From Polycladidibacter stylochi (lineage in GTDB: Bacteria > Pseudomonadota > Alphaproteobacteria > Rhizobiales > Stappiaceae), in NCBI RefSeq assembly GCF_001562055.1, contig NZ_LLWE01000005.1, positions 124,001 through 188,000 of the forward strand: 64,000 nt of DNA. The letters are read 5' to 3'. Each line of letters begins with the position of its first letter. Within the stretch, counting starts at the first letter, position 1. Of the stretch, positions 37,353 through 45,368 are shown piece by piece. Under the pieces are notes generated by a model that saw only the letters and a program-made list of their open reading frames with translations, made no database searches and had not been told where the DNA came from. A program made the position numbers and the translations under genes.

Positions 37353-38698
37353 GCCAGCACCTCCTTCAGCGCCGCCACATAGGCGTCGATATCTTCTTGT
37401 GTGTTGGTTTCAGTTGCAGCCACGGTAATGAGGTTTGTTAGCTCCGGAGTATCGGGGAGCAAGCGCGAGACCGGTACACCACCAAGCACTCCATTCACCG
37501 CCAATGCTTCGATTACATCATTAGCATCGGCGGGTACTTTTATGGTAAACTCGTTGAAGAAGGCACTGTTCAGCACTTCCACACCATCAATTGCGCTTAG
37601 CGCATCGGCTAGCTTGATAGCGTTGTGGTGATTAATGCGTGCCAATTTCTTAAGGCCCAAGCCCCCTAACAAGGTCATGTGAATGGAAAAGGCCAAAGCA
37701 CACAGGCCGGAGTTGGTGCAAATGTTAGAGGTGGCTTTATCGCGGCGAATGTGTTGCTCGCGAGTGGAGAGTGTGAGTACAAAGCCGCGCTTGCCCTCTG
37801 CATCTACCGTTTCACCACAAACACGGCCGGGCATATTGCGCAAGTACTTCTGCCTTGTGGCGAACAGGCCCACATAAGGACCTCCGAAGTTCAGCGCATT
37901 ACCAATGGACTGCCCCTCGCCAACCACGATGTCTGCCCCTTGTGCCCCCGGGCTCTCGATCAGCCCTAGTGAAACCACCTCTGTGAACACAGCAATCAGC
38001 AGCGCTTTATGGGCATGGGCTTTTTCCGCAATCGGCTTAAGGTCAATCAGCTGCCCATAGAAGGAGGGCGATTGTACCACCACACAAGAAGTGTCATCAT
38101 CAATCTGCGCAAGGATATCCTCAGTACCATAGGGGTCTGCCGGTAATGACACAGTAGAAGCACCTGGCAATTGAGCGGAGATACCTTCGATAACCTCACG
38201 ATATTGCGGATGCAAACCACCTGAGATTACAGCCTTTTTCTTACGGGTGACACGGTGGGCCATGAGGACAGCTTCGGCGGTGCCAGTGGAGCCATCATAC
38301 ATGGAAGCGTTGGCCACATCCATGCCAGTCAGCTGCGCCACTTGAGTTTGGAATTCAAAGAGCGATTGCAGCGTGCCCTGCGTAATCTCTGGTTGATACG
38401 GTGTATAGCTGGTGAGAAACTCGGAACGTTGGATAAGGTGATCGACCGTAGCGGGCACATGGTGCTTGTAGGCGCCGGCACCCACGAAGAACGGCTGATC
38501 GCCTGCTGCACTGTTTTTTGCAGCCATGCGCGTGAGAAGGCGCTCTACTTCCAGCTCGGTTTTACGTAGTGGCAGACTTTCAATTGCCTTGATACGTTTA
38601 TCCGCCGGAATATCGGTAAACAGCTCATCAATGCCGTCGATACCGATTTGGGCCATCATTGCGGCGCGGTCGTTATCTGAGAGCGGAAGGTACCGCAT
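37349..38698 (-). CDS. gcvPA: Glycine dehydrogenase (decarboxylating) subunit 1
   Basis: A 449-residue N-terminal half of the P-protein, partner of GcvPB in an alpha2-beta2 enzyme. It starts [30 protein letters not shown] and contains [41 protein letters not shown] and [18 protein letters not shown], all conserved. It lacks the PLP lysine, as expected for this subunit. GGAG stands about eight bases before the ATG. It is third in gcvT-gcvH-gcvPA-gcvPB. Confidence 0.96.
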   Translation of the reverse strand: MRYLPLSDNDRAAMMAQIGIDGIDELFTDIPADKRIKAIESLPLRKTELEVERLLTRMAAKNSAAGDQPFFVGAGAYKHHVPATVDHLIQRSEFLTSYTPYQPEITQGTLQSLFEFQTQVAQLTGMDVANASMYDGSTGTAEAVLMAHRVTRKKKAVISGGLHPQYREVIEGISAQLPGASTVSLPADPYGTEDILAQIDDDTSCVVVQSPSFYGQLIDLKPIAEKAHAHKALLIAVFTEVVSLGLIESPGAQGADIVVGEGQSIGNALNFGGPYVGLFATRQKYLRNMPGRVCGETVDAEGKRGFVLTLSTREQHIRRDKATSNICTNSGLCALAFSIHMTLLGGLGLKKLARINHHNAIKLADALSAIDGVEVLNSAFFNEFTIKVPADANDVIEALAVNGVLGGVPVSRLLPDTPELTNLITVAATETNTQEDIDAYVAALKEVLA

Positions 38699-38833
38699 GC
38701 TTATTTCTCCAGAAGGTTATGGCGCTCGTGCTTTGCGAAAAGCAGACTTTTGAGCGCCTCTCCCCTTAGGCCCAAATGGCCTCGGTTGTTGCTTACTGAT
38801 TAACTTTGAAAGCCCTAGCAGGCTATCTATCGT

Positions 38834-39205
38834 TTACAGGCTATCTACAAAGGCTTTGTAGTCGTCTGCATTCATCAGATCATCCAGTTGAGCTTTGTTG
38901 TTAAGCTTTAGCTTAAAGAACCAAGCATCACCTTCTGGCTCATCATTGACCTTGGCAGGCTCATCAACCAGCACTTCGTTGCCCTCGACAATTTCGCCAT
39001 CAAGCGGAGCGTAGACTTCACTGGCTGCCTTCACCGATTCCACAACTGCTGCCTCATCGCCTTTAGCAAGGGTTTTGCCTGTTTCTGGCAGCTCGACAAA
39101 CACCACATCACCTAACTGGGCCTGTGCGTAATCGGTGATGCCTACAGTGGCGATGTCGCCCTCTACCTTGATCCACTCGTGGTCGTTAGTGAAATAAGTG
39201 CTCAT
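38834..39205 (-). CDS. gcvH: Glycine cleavage system H protein
   Basis: A 123-residue lipoyl carrier that shuttles the aminomethyl group between P, T and L proteins. The lipoylated Lys is in [33 protein letters not shown] is the usual start, and AGGGA lies upstream of the ATG at 39205; the open frame extends back to 39319 but the added residues have no family character. Confidence 0.97.
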   Translation of the reverse strand: MSTYFTNDHEWIKVEGDIATVGITDYAQAQLGDVVFVELPETGKTLAKGDEAAVVESVKAASEVYAPLDGEIVEGNEVLVDEPAKVNDEPEGDAWFFKLKLNNKAQLDDLMNADDYKAFVDSL

Positions 39206-39284
39206 GATTGTTCCCTCAAATCTGGAGTTTTTTCGATTGTTTTCATTGTGGGCCAAAGCCCGAATTGCTCTTCGTACAGATTTT

Positions 39285-40430
39285 TTAACTCGGCTTACGA
39301 TAGTAGCGCTGCGGCACAAAAGGCATTGCCGTCACTATGGCAGGTAGCGCCTTGCCACGTACAAGAACTTCCAGTTTGGTGCCCTCGACCCCATAGGCTA
39401 CTGGTACATATCCCATTGCAATTGGTGCGCCCATTGTGGGAGCGAAACCGCCGGATGTGAGTGCGCCGATAACTTTATCTGTCTTTGGCAGAACGATTTC
39501 CGCGCCTTCGCGGGCGGGAGCGCGGCCTTCAATTTTCAAGCCCACGCGGATAATTTGCGGGCCATCGGCAAGCTGTTTTTGAATAAGGGCGGCACCTGGA
39601 AAACCACCTTGTTCGCGGCGACGCTTTTGCATGCAAAAGGTGATATTACCTTCCACAGGTGTGGTTTTTTCGGTGATGTCGTGGCCATACAAGCAAAGAC
39701 CCGCCTCAAGACGCAGGCTATCGCGGGCACCAAGGCCAATGGCCTCAACCCGATCATCGGCAAGCAATGCCTTGGCAATGGCTTCTGCCGTACCAGCCTG
39801 ACATGAAATTTCATAGCCGTCTTCACCGGTATAACCTGAGCGCGAGACATGGATTTTAATACCGTCAAATTCCATTTCCTGCGCCGCCATAAACGCCATT
39901 TCAGAGGCTTGCGGGGCGTGAAGGGCCATGACCTCGGCAGCTTTAGGGCCCTGCAGGGCAAGCAGCGCGCGCTCTGGCAGTTCTTCCAGCTTTATGTTTG
40001 CCGGTAGTTTGGCACGCAGGTAAGCGAAGTCCTGTTCTTTGCAGGCAGCATTCACGACTATGTACAAGCGGCCGTCGTTTTCTTCGCCTTCGGGACGGGT
40101 GACCATAAGGTCGTCAAGTATACCGCCATCATCGTTCAGCAGAACGGTATAGCGCTGACGCCCCGGTTTCAACTCTTTGAAATTTGATGGAACGAGTGCT
40201 TCAAGCGCGGCGGCTGTGGTGGCATGGTCTGGCCCCACCAAATAGGCTTGCCCCATATGGGAAACATCAAACAGACCCGCTGCTTCGCGTGTGTGTTGAT
40301 GTTCTTTCATGATACCGAGCTTGTATTGCACCGGCATGGAATACCCGGCAAATGGCACCATTCGGGCGCCTAGCTCCACATGCAAATCATAGAGCGGGGT
40401 AAGGGCGAGAGTCTGGTCTTGTTCGGCCAT
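39285..40430 (-). CDS. gcvT: Glycine cleavage system T protein (aminomethyltransferase)
   Basis: A 381-residue folate-dependent T-protein that yields methylene-THF and ammonia from aminomethyl-lipoyl GcvH. Motifs: [73 protein letters not shown] and, at the end, the C-terminal barrel with [27 protein letters not shown] stands six bases upstream of the ATG at 40430. It is first in the operon, directly behind the glycine riboswitch. Confidence 0.97.
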   Translation of the reverse strand: MAEQDQTLALTPLYDLHVELGARMVPFAGYSMPVQYKLGIMKEHQHTREAAGLFDVSHMGQAYLVGPDHATTAAALEALVPSNFKELKPGRQRYTVLLNDDGGILDDLMVTRPEGEENDGRLYIVVNAACKEQDFAYLRAKLPANIKLEELPERALLALQGPKAAEVMALHAPQASEMAFMAAQEMEFDGIKIHVSRSGYTGEDGYEISCQAGTAEAIAKALLADDRVEAIGLGARDSLRLEAGLCLYGHDITEKTTPVEGNITFCMQKRRREQGGFPGAALIQKQLADGPQIIRVGLKIEGRAPAREGAEIVLPKTDKVIGALTSGGFAPTMGAPIAMGYVPVAYGVEGTKLEVLVRGKALPAIVTAMPFVPQRYYRKPS

Positions 40431-40508
40431 ACAGTGTCCTCAATGGTCAGAGCGCGTTGACGTAAACTTCCCGTTTCCAATTGATATGGTCCAATAGAAA
40501 TAGAGTTT

Positions 40509-40722
40509 AACGCGCCCCCTCTGTCCCGAGAACCTGAGAGATTTCCCAGTCGTGTTGCGCAACGACTGGTTACTCCTTCGGCGAGCCACGGCCAGCTTAT
40601 GCCAGGTGGCTTCTTTCCAGAGTGTTGCTTACCCAGCGGTCCTTTTGCCTGAGAGTTTCCGGGGCGGTTGCTCCTTCGGCGTCTGGGGATTTGCGGCCTC
40701 CAGATCTCTCCCGCTAGGGGTT
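40509..40722 (-). promoter_or_regulatory. Tandem glycine riboswitch
   Basis: Read on the minus strand, two aptamers follow each other. The first begins GCGGGAGAG (about 40715), with GCCGAAGGAGCAA and ending GAAACTCTCAGGC; the second starts near CTCTGGAAAG and has GCCGAAGGAGTAA and GAAATCTCTCAGGTTC with GGGACAGAGG. These are the conserved blocks of the glycine riboswitch. Two aptamers bind glycine and turn on the gcv operon. Downstream, GCGCGTT (40509-40515) can pair with AACGCGC (40452-40458) near the gcvT ribosome site, a possible expression platform. Confidence 0.95.
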
Positions 40723-40842
40723 ATGGCTTCATTGATTGCGTCGTCAATGAAGTGCAAGGCTTTGGCACACAACAACTACCAAGCCTTTATAAAGCTGGAA
40801 GAGCGTTACCAGCCTTAACAGGATTAACCCTTAACCTTTTTT

Positions 40843-41415
40843 TTAGTTGTCGTCGAATCCAAAAATCAACTTCATACCACCTTCCGTAGGGATGGTTATG
40901 TTTTCTTCAACAAGAACCCACGCTTGAGAGGGGGAACCTGCTTCTATGGTCGCATTGACCTTGAAAAGATTTGAATAGACTGGCTTGGATTTTTCATTGG
41001 ATGATTTAACAACCGCGACGCGAACCGGCAATTGTAACGAGCCACCTTTCCAGCCTGGACCCGGAGTGATGCGCCCGGCTAGTCCGAGTTTAACAACAAC
41101 TTGCCCTTGGCTGGCTTTACATGTTGCTGCCGAGTCTGAAATGTTTGCCTGATAGAGTAAAGCCGTTTGGTCGCCTTGTTTGCGCCTTGGATATTTTTCC
41201 AGAAGCTGTGTTCCTGTTAGGGCTTCCAGCTTGGGGCACTGAACGGGCGGTGCGAAAATCTGCGCCACATCCTCGGGTGTAATTTGTTTTTCAGTTTCAG
41301 CAGGCGACGAAGTGTGCTGCGTAAACTCTCCATCAGAGCTTGTTATTCCTCCACAACCAGTCAGAGAGAGAACCAATAAGGAAACAAGTGTTATGATACC
41401 ATGTTTTTTATGCAT
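40843..41415 (-). CDS. Putative lipoprotein of unknown function
   Basis: A 190-residue protein with a clear lipoprotein signal (MHKKHGIITLVSLLVLSLTGC; lipid Cys at residue 21). The mature part has a polar linker, then PPVQCPKLEALTGTQLL and a beta-rich domain (QVVVKLGLAGRITPGPGWKGGSLQLPVRVAVVK) up to the end. Similar lipoproteins occur in other Hyphomicrobiales as far as I recall, but with no known function. A leader of up to 190 bases with a 13-pair stem lies upstream if the promoter is distal to 41560. Confidence 0.75.
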   Translation of the reverse strand: MHKKHGIITLVSLLVLSLTGCGGITSSDGEFTQHTSSPAETEKQITPEDVAQIFAPPVQCPKLEALTGTQLLEKYPRRKQGDQTALLYQANISDSAATCKASQGQVVVKLGLAGRITPGPGWKGGSLQLPVRVAVVKSSNEKSKPVYSNLFKVNATIEAGSPSQAWVLVEENITIPTEGGMKLIFGFDDN

Positions 41416-41851
41416 ACTTCATCCAGTCACGACTTATGAGCCGCGCCCCTTGCTTAACGCTTTGCAAAATCCGTTGCGTCTATAGCAGGCTGTTACACTT
41501 TTTACGAGTATAAAACTATAATTAAACTCATAATCTCTTGGTTAAATAAAGTGTAATAGCTACCAGTTTACGCATATTTGTTTTAAATATGCCTCCTTTT
41601 TTATATTATTATCAAGCCATAAACTGGCAGACACCTGCTTAAACCTATATCTTTTCAACTTAGCCGGTGCTTTTTATGATAATTGCACATAATCATTGCT
41701 GACCATCGCTTCGCCCAAAGCAAACAAGTCGTGTTGCATAGGAAAGGCTTGGGAGTACTGATCCAATCGGATTGCTGATTGTTTTGTTGGCCTTGACACT
41801 TGGACCCCTTATCATTCAATAAGCATGACAAGAAAGATACGGGAACAGTTT
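41416..41851. other. Divergent intergenic region with two hairpins
   Basis: It lies between the lipoprotein gene (minus) and ispH (plus). GCTGTTACACTTT (41489-41501) pairs with AAAGTGTAATAGC (41548-41560), 13 pairs with one G-U. A second hairpin GCATATTT / AAATATGC (41572-41592) is followed by CTCCTTTTTT on the plus strand, the form of a terminator. No protein gene lies upstream of it on that strand, so a small RNA ending near 41602 is possible. The rest, 41603-41851, holds the ispH promoter. Confidence 0.5.
41572..41602 (+). terminator. Orphan Rho-independent terminator
   Basis: A perfect 8-bp stem GCATATTT / AAATATGC with loop GTTTT, followed by CTCC and six T. No plus-strand coding sequence precedes it within 450 bases. 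Confidence 0.6.
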
Positions 41852-42832
41852 ATGCAAGAAACAAACGGCACTTTACCCCGCCTAGAGCTTAAGCTTTGCG
41901 CACCGCGCGGATTTTGTGCCGGTGTTGACCGGGCTATTCAAATTGTAGAGCTGGCATTGCTAAAGTATGGAGCACCTGTGTATGTGCGCCATGAAATTGT
42001 TCATAATAAGTACGTTGTTGAGTCGCTACGTAACAAAGGTGCTGTTTTTGTGGAAGAGTTGAACGAGGTGCCAGATGATGGACAACCCGTTATCTTTTCT
42101 GCCCATGGCGTGCCGAAAAGCATTCCTGCCGAAGCACAGCGGCGCAACATGTTCTTCCTTGATGCCACTTGCCCTTTGGTTTCTAAAGTCCATAAGGAAG
42201 CGATTTTACATGATCGGCGCGAGCGCGAAGTTTTGCTTATCGGTCATGCCGGGCATCCGGAAGTTATTGGTACGATGGGGCAGTTGCCGGAAGGTACTGT
42301 GCACCTTATTGAAACCGTAGCTGATGCCAAAAGCTATCAACCACATAGTGACAGGCAGCTGGCATGGATTTCCCAGACCACGCTTTCGGTAGATGACACC
42401 AGCGAGATTGTTCGCGTTTTGAAAGAACGCTTTCCCGATATTGCCCAACCCCATAAAGATGACATCTGCTATGCAACTACAAACCGTCAAGAAGCTGTCA
42501 AATTTATTGCAAGTCAATGCGATGCTTTAATTGTTGTCGGGGCCCCCAACTCTTCCAACTCACAACGTTTACGCGAAGTGGCCGAGCGTGAAGGCTGTCA
42601 AAAAGCTGTCTTGCTGCAAAGGGCCGCAGACATTAACTGGAAAGATTTCGAGGGCATTACCAGCCTTGGTGTGACAGCTGGCGCATCGGCACCTGAAATT
42701 CTTGTCGAAGAAATCATTGAAGCTTTCCGCTCACACTTCGATGTCGTTGTTGAAACGATACGAACCGCAACCGAAGACATTTCTTTTAACCTACCTCGCG
42801 AATTACGTGAGGGAGTTAGTACTACCGGATAA
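41852..42832 (+). CDS. ispH: 4-hydroxy-3-methylbut-2-enyl diphosphate reductase
   Basis: A 326-residue iron-sulfur enzyme making IPP and DMAPP in the last step of the MEP isoprenoid pathway. The three cluster cysteines are in [26 protein letters not shown] and [34 protein letters not shown] and [11 protein letters not shown] are also conserved. The ATG at 41852 has GGGA seven bases upstream; an ATG at 41825 is the other possibility. thrB starts two bases after its stop, then rnhA overlaps, so the three form an operon. Confidence 0.96.
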   Translation: MQETNGTLPRLELKLCAPRGFCAGVDRAIQIVELALLKYGAPVYVRHEIVHNKYVVESLRNKGAVFVEELNEVPDDGQPVIFSAHGVPKSIPAEAQRRNMFFLDATCPLVSKVHKEAILHDRREREVLLIGHAGHPEVIGTMGQLPEGTVHLIETVADAKSYQPHSDRQLAWISQTTLSVDDTSEIVRVLKERFPDIAQPHKDDICYATTNRQEAVKFIASQCDALIVVGAPNSSNSQRLREVAEREGCQKAVLLQRAADINWKDFEGITSLGVTAGASAPEILVEEIIEAFRSHFDVVVETIRTATEDISFNLPRELREGVSTTG

Positions 42833-42834
42833 TC

Positions 42835-43800
42835 ATGGCTGTTTATACTGATGTAACCGATGAAGAGCTCAGCGCGTTCATTGCTGACTACAATATTGGC
42901 GCGCTGCTTTCCTTTAAAGGTATTGCCGAGGGGGTTGAGAATTCCAACTATCTTGTGCACACCGAACAGGGCAACTTTATTCTTACACTCTACGAAAAGC
43001 GTGTGAACCCGCAGGACTTGCCATTCTTTCTAGGATTAATGCAGCACCTTGCCAAAGGGGGATTAAACTGCCCCACACCGCTTGCCAATAGCCATGGAAA
43101 TATCTTAGGGGAGTTGGCCGGTCGCCCCGCTGCCGTTATCAGCTTTCTCGATGGTATGTGGACACGGCGTCCTAAACAACACCACTGCTTTGAACTGGGC
43201 AAGGGTATGGCGCAGATGCACTTGCTGGGAGCTGACTTTGAACTTAAGCGTACCAATGCGCTATCTATTGATGGCTGGGGGCCACTGCTTGAAGACAGCC
43301 GCTCGCGCGGTGACGAAGTCAAAACCGGCTTGATCGACGAGCTGGATAGCGAACTACATGATTTACAAGACCAATGGCCAGACAAGCTGCCACAAGGCAT
43401 AATTCATGCAGATTTGTTTCCGGATAATGTGTTTTTCATTGGCGACAAGCTCTCGGGTCTGATCGATTTCTATTTTGCCTGCAATGATAGCCTTGCTTAC
43501 GATATTGCCATTTGCCTGAATGCCTGGTGCTTTGAAAGTGATGGCGCTTTTAATGTCACCAAAGCCAAAGCTCTGCTGAACGGCTATAGCAGTGTACGGC
43601 CACTAGAGGAGAGCGAGTACGACGCCCTCCCACTCCTTTGCCGTGGGGCAGCGCTACGCTTTTTGCTCACGCGATTGTTTGACTGGCTTAGTGTACCTGA
43701 AGGCGCTTTGGTCACCCCCAAAGATCCGCTTGAATATTTGCACAAGTTAAGGTTTCATCGCTCTGTTGTTTCCTCAAGTGCATACGGGCTGGATATATGA
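42835..43800 (+). CDS. thrB: Homoserine kinase
   Basis: A 321-residue ThrB of the choline-kinase/APH fold, the alphaproteobacterial type, not the GHMP type. It phosphorylates homoserine for threonine synthesis. Motifs: [12 protein letters not shown] at the start, [27 protein letters not shown], the catalytic loop [14 protein letters not shown] and the metal-binding [10 protein letters not shown]. The stop overlaps rnhA (ATGA). Threonine synthase (thrC) is about 7 kb away on the other strand. Confidence 0.95.
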   Translation: MAVYTDVTDEELSAFIADYNIGALLSFKGIAEGVENSNYLVHTEQGNFILTLYEKRVNPQDLPFFLGLMQHLAKGGLNCPTPLANSHGNILGELAGRPAAVISFLDGMWTRRPKQHHCFELGKGMAQMHLLGADFELKRTNALSIDGWGPLLEDSRSRGDEVKTGLIDELDSELHDLQDQWPDKLPQGIIHADLFPDNVFFIGDKLSGLIDFYFACNDSLAYDIAICLNAWCFESDGAFNVTKAKALLNGYSSVRPLEESEYDALPLLCRGAALRFLLTRLFDWLSVPEGALVTPKDPLEYLHKLRFHRSVVSSSAYGLDI

Positions 43801-44246
43801 GTGACGAAAAGCGCGTCAAAGCGTGGACAGATGGTGCCTGTTCTGGCAATCCCGGCCCCGGTGGCTGGGGTGTTCTGTTGCTTTTTGGTGAACATGAAAA
43901 AGAGCTTTGCGGCGGAGAAGCAGGCACAACCAACAATCGGATGGAATTGCAAGCCGCGATTGAAGCTTTGAATGCACTCAAGCGGCCGTGTGCGGTGGAC
44001 CTTTATACAGATAGCGCTTATGTTAAAAATGGCATCACCCAATGGATGCATAATTGGAAGCGTAAGGGATGGCGCACAGCTTCCAATTCGCCTGTTAAAA
44101 ATGCCGAGCTATGGCAAGCACTTGATGCTGCAACCAAACGTCATTCCATTAATTGGCATTGGGTGAAAGGTCATGCGGGCATTGAAGAAAATGAGCGCGC
44201 GGATGAGTTGGCCCGTCGAGGCATGAAACCTTTCCAGCGAGGTTGA
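43797..44246 (+). CDS. rnhA: Ribonuclease HI
   Basis: A 149-residue enzyme degrading RNA in hybrids. All four acidic residues are visible: [42 protein letters not shown] and [11 protein letters not shown]. Length is normal. It overlaps thrB by four bases, and the kinase-like gene follows after 13 bases. Confidence 0.96.
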   Translation: MSDEKRVKAWTDGACSGNPGPGGWGVLLLFGEHEKELCGGEAGTTNNRMELQAAIEALNALKRPCAVDLYTDSAYVKNGITQWMHNWKRKGWRTASNSPVKNAELWQALDAATKRHSINWHWVKGHAGIEENERADELARRGMKPFQRG

Positions 44247-44259
44247 AAGAGCGCAAGGG

Positions 44260-45171
44260 ATGGATAAAAACACCAATAGTATGGTGGATGCCCCTCAAGG
44301 GACTATAAAAAAAAGCGTCGTTATCATCGCAAATCCTACCGCGAGTCGCTTTAACCCTGAATGCTTGACAAAAGTCGCGGAGCATTTGCAACAGCACAAT
44401 TGCAAAGTCAAACTCAAACTTAGCCAACGAACGGGTGAGACAGCAGCACTTTGCCGGACCACAAACGCTGACGTGGTTGTCATTGCTGGTGGTGATGTGA
44501 GTTTTAATGAGGCTGCCAGTGCGTTACTGGAGCGCCGCACCAACCCCAAGCTTGCACTTATCCCATTTGGCACTGGCAATACTTTAGGCAACGAGCTCTG
44601 CCTGCCACATGATCCCAAAACCATTGCCGATTTGATTGTTGCTGGCAATAGCCAACCACTGTATCACGGCATTGCCAACGGGCGCGCATTTTTTGCTGTG
44701 GCTTCTTGCGGCTTTGATGCCGAGATAGTCCACCTCCTGCCCTATCGCCTTAAGCGACGTTTGAAGAAGATTGCTTATTTGGCCTATGCTATCAAGTTAG
44801 GGCTCTTTCGCCGATCAACGGAAATAAGCGTTGAAACGGGTGGTGAAACCTACAGGGCAGCATCAGCACTCATTACCAACTGCTCGCATTATGGGGGCGG
44901 CTTTACCTTGGTGCGCGAAACAAGCGCAACGAAAAAGGGGCTGGTGATGGTGTTGCTACATAGCAATAGCCTATGGGGATTAACTTGCAGCGCTGCCAAA
45001 CTCATAACCGGCAAAGTCGCTAAAAGCCCGTTATTTACCATTTTACCAGTAGAACACGTGGTTATTAACTCCAAGCGCCCAACTGCTGTACAGATTGACG
45101 GAGAGCCTTATGGCGGCACCCCGCTGCACGTTGAAACCGGGCACGCTACATTGCAAATAATTTGCCCTTAA
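44260..45171 (+). CDS. Diacylglycerol/sphingosine kinase-fold lipid kinase-like protein
   Basis: A 303-residue DAGK-catalytic-domain protein. VVIIANPTASRFNPECL is the start block and PFGTGNTLGNEL the second nucleotide loop. VASCGFDAEIVHLLP and a C-terminal beta domain ending VQIDGEPYGGTPL follow. In the place of the canonical GGDGT(I/V)NE motif it has GGDVSFNEAASALL, so the Gly-Thr pair of the phosphate-binding loop is replaced by Val-Ser. Activity may be changed or lost. Lipid substrate unknown. It may be co-transcribed with rnhA. Confidence 0.85.
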   Translation: MDKNTNSMVDAPQGTIKKSVVIIANPTASRFNPECLTKVAEHLQQHNCKVKLKLSQRTGETAALCRTTNADVVVIAGGDVSFNEAASALLERRTNPKLALIPFGTGNTLGNELCLPHDPKTIADLIVAGNSQPLYHGIANGRAFFAVASCGFDAEIVHLLPYRLKRRLKKIAYLAYAIKLGLFRRSTEISVETGGETYRAASALITNCSHYGGGFTLVRETSATKKGLVMVLLHSNSLWGLTCSAAKLITGKVAKSPLFTILPVEHVVINSKRPTAVQIDGEPYGGTPLHVETGHATLQIICP

Positions 45172-45204
45172 ACCAATATGCTTTCTTCTTGATTTTACAG
45201 CGAT

Positions 45205-45246
45205 AAAAAACCCGCAACACCTTAACTTATGTGCTGCGGGTTTTTT
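45205..45246. terminator. Bidirectional terminator between convergent genes
   Basis: AAAAAACCCGCA at 45205-45216 pairs with TGCGGGTTTTTT at 45235-45246, with an inner CAC/GTG pairing. It serves the lipid-kinase-like gene and the EAL gene. Confidence 0.92.
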
Positions 45247-45368
45247 GGATGCGTTGTATTCACTTAAAATTACGTCACATGCTCCAACTCTATAATATGG
45301 AGAGAATTCTTGTCGTTTGATTGCAGCCAATCAAACGGAACACTCCCCATATGAAAGTTACAAACGGC

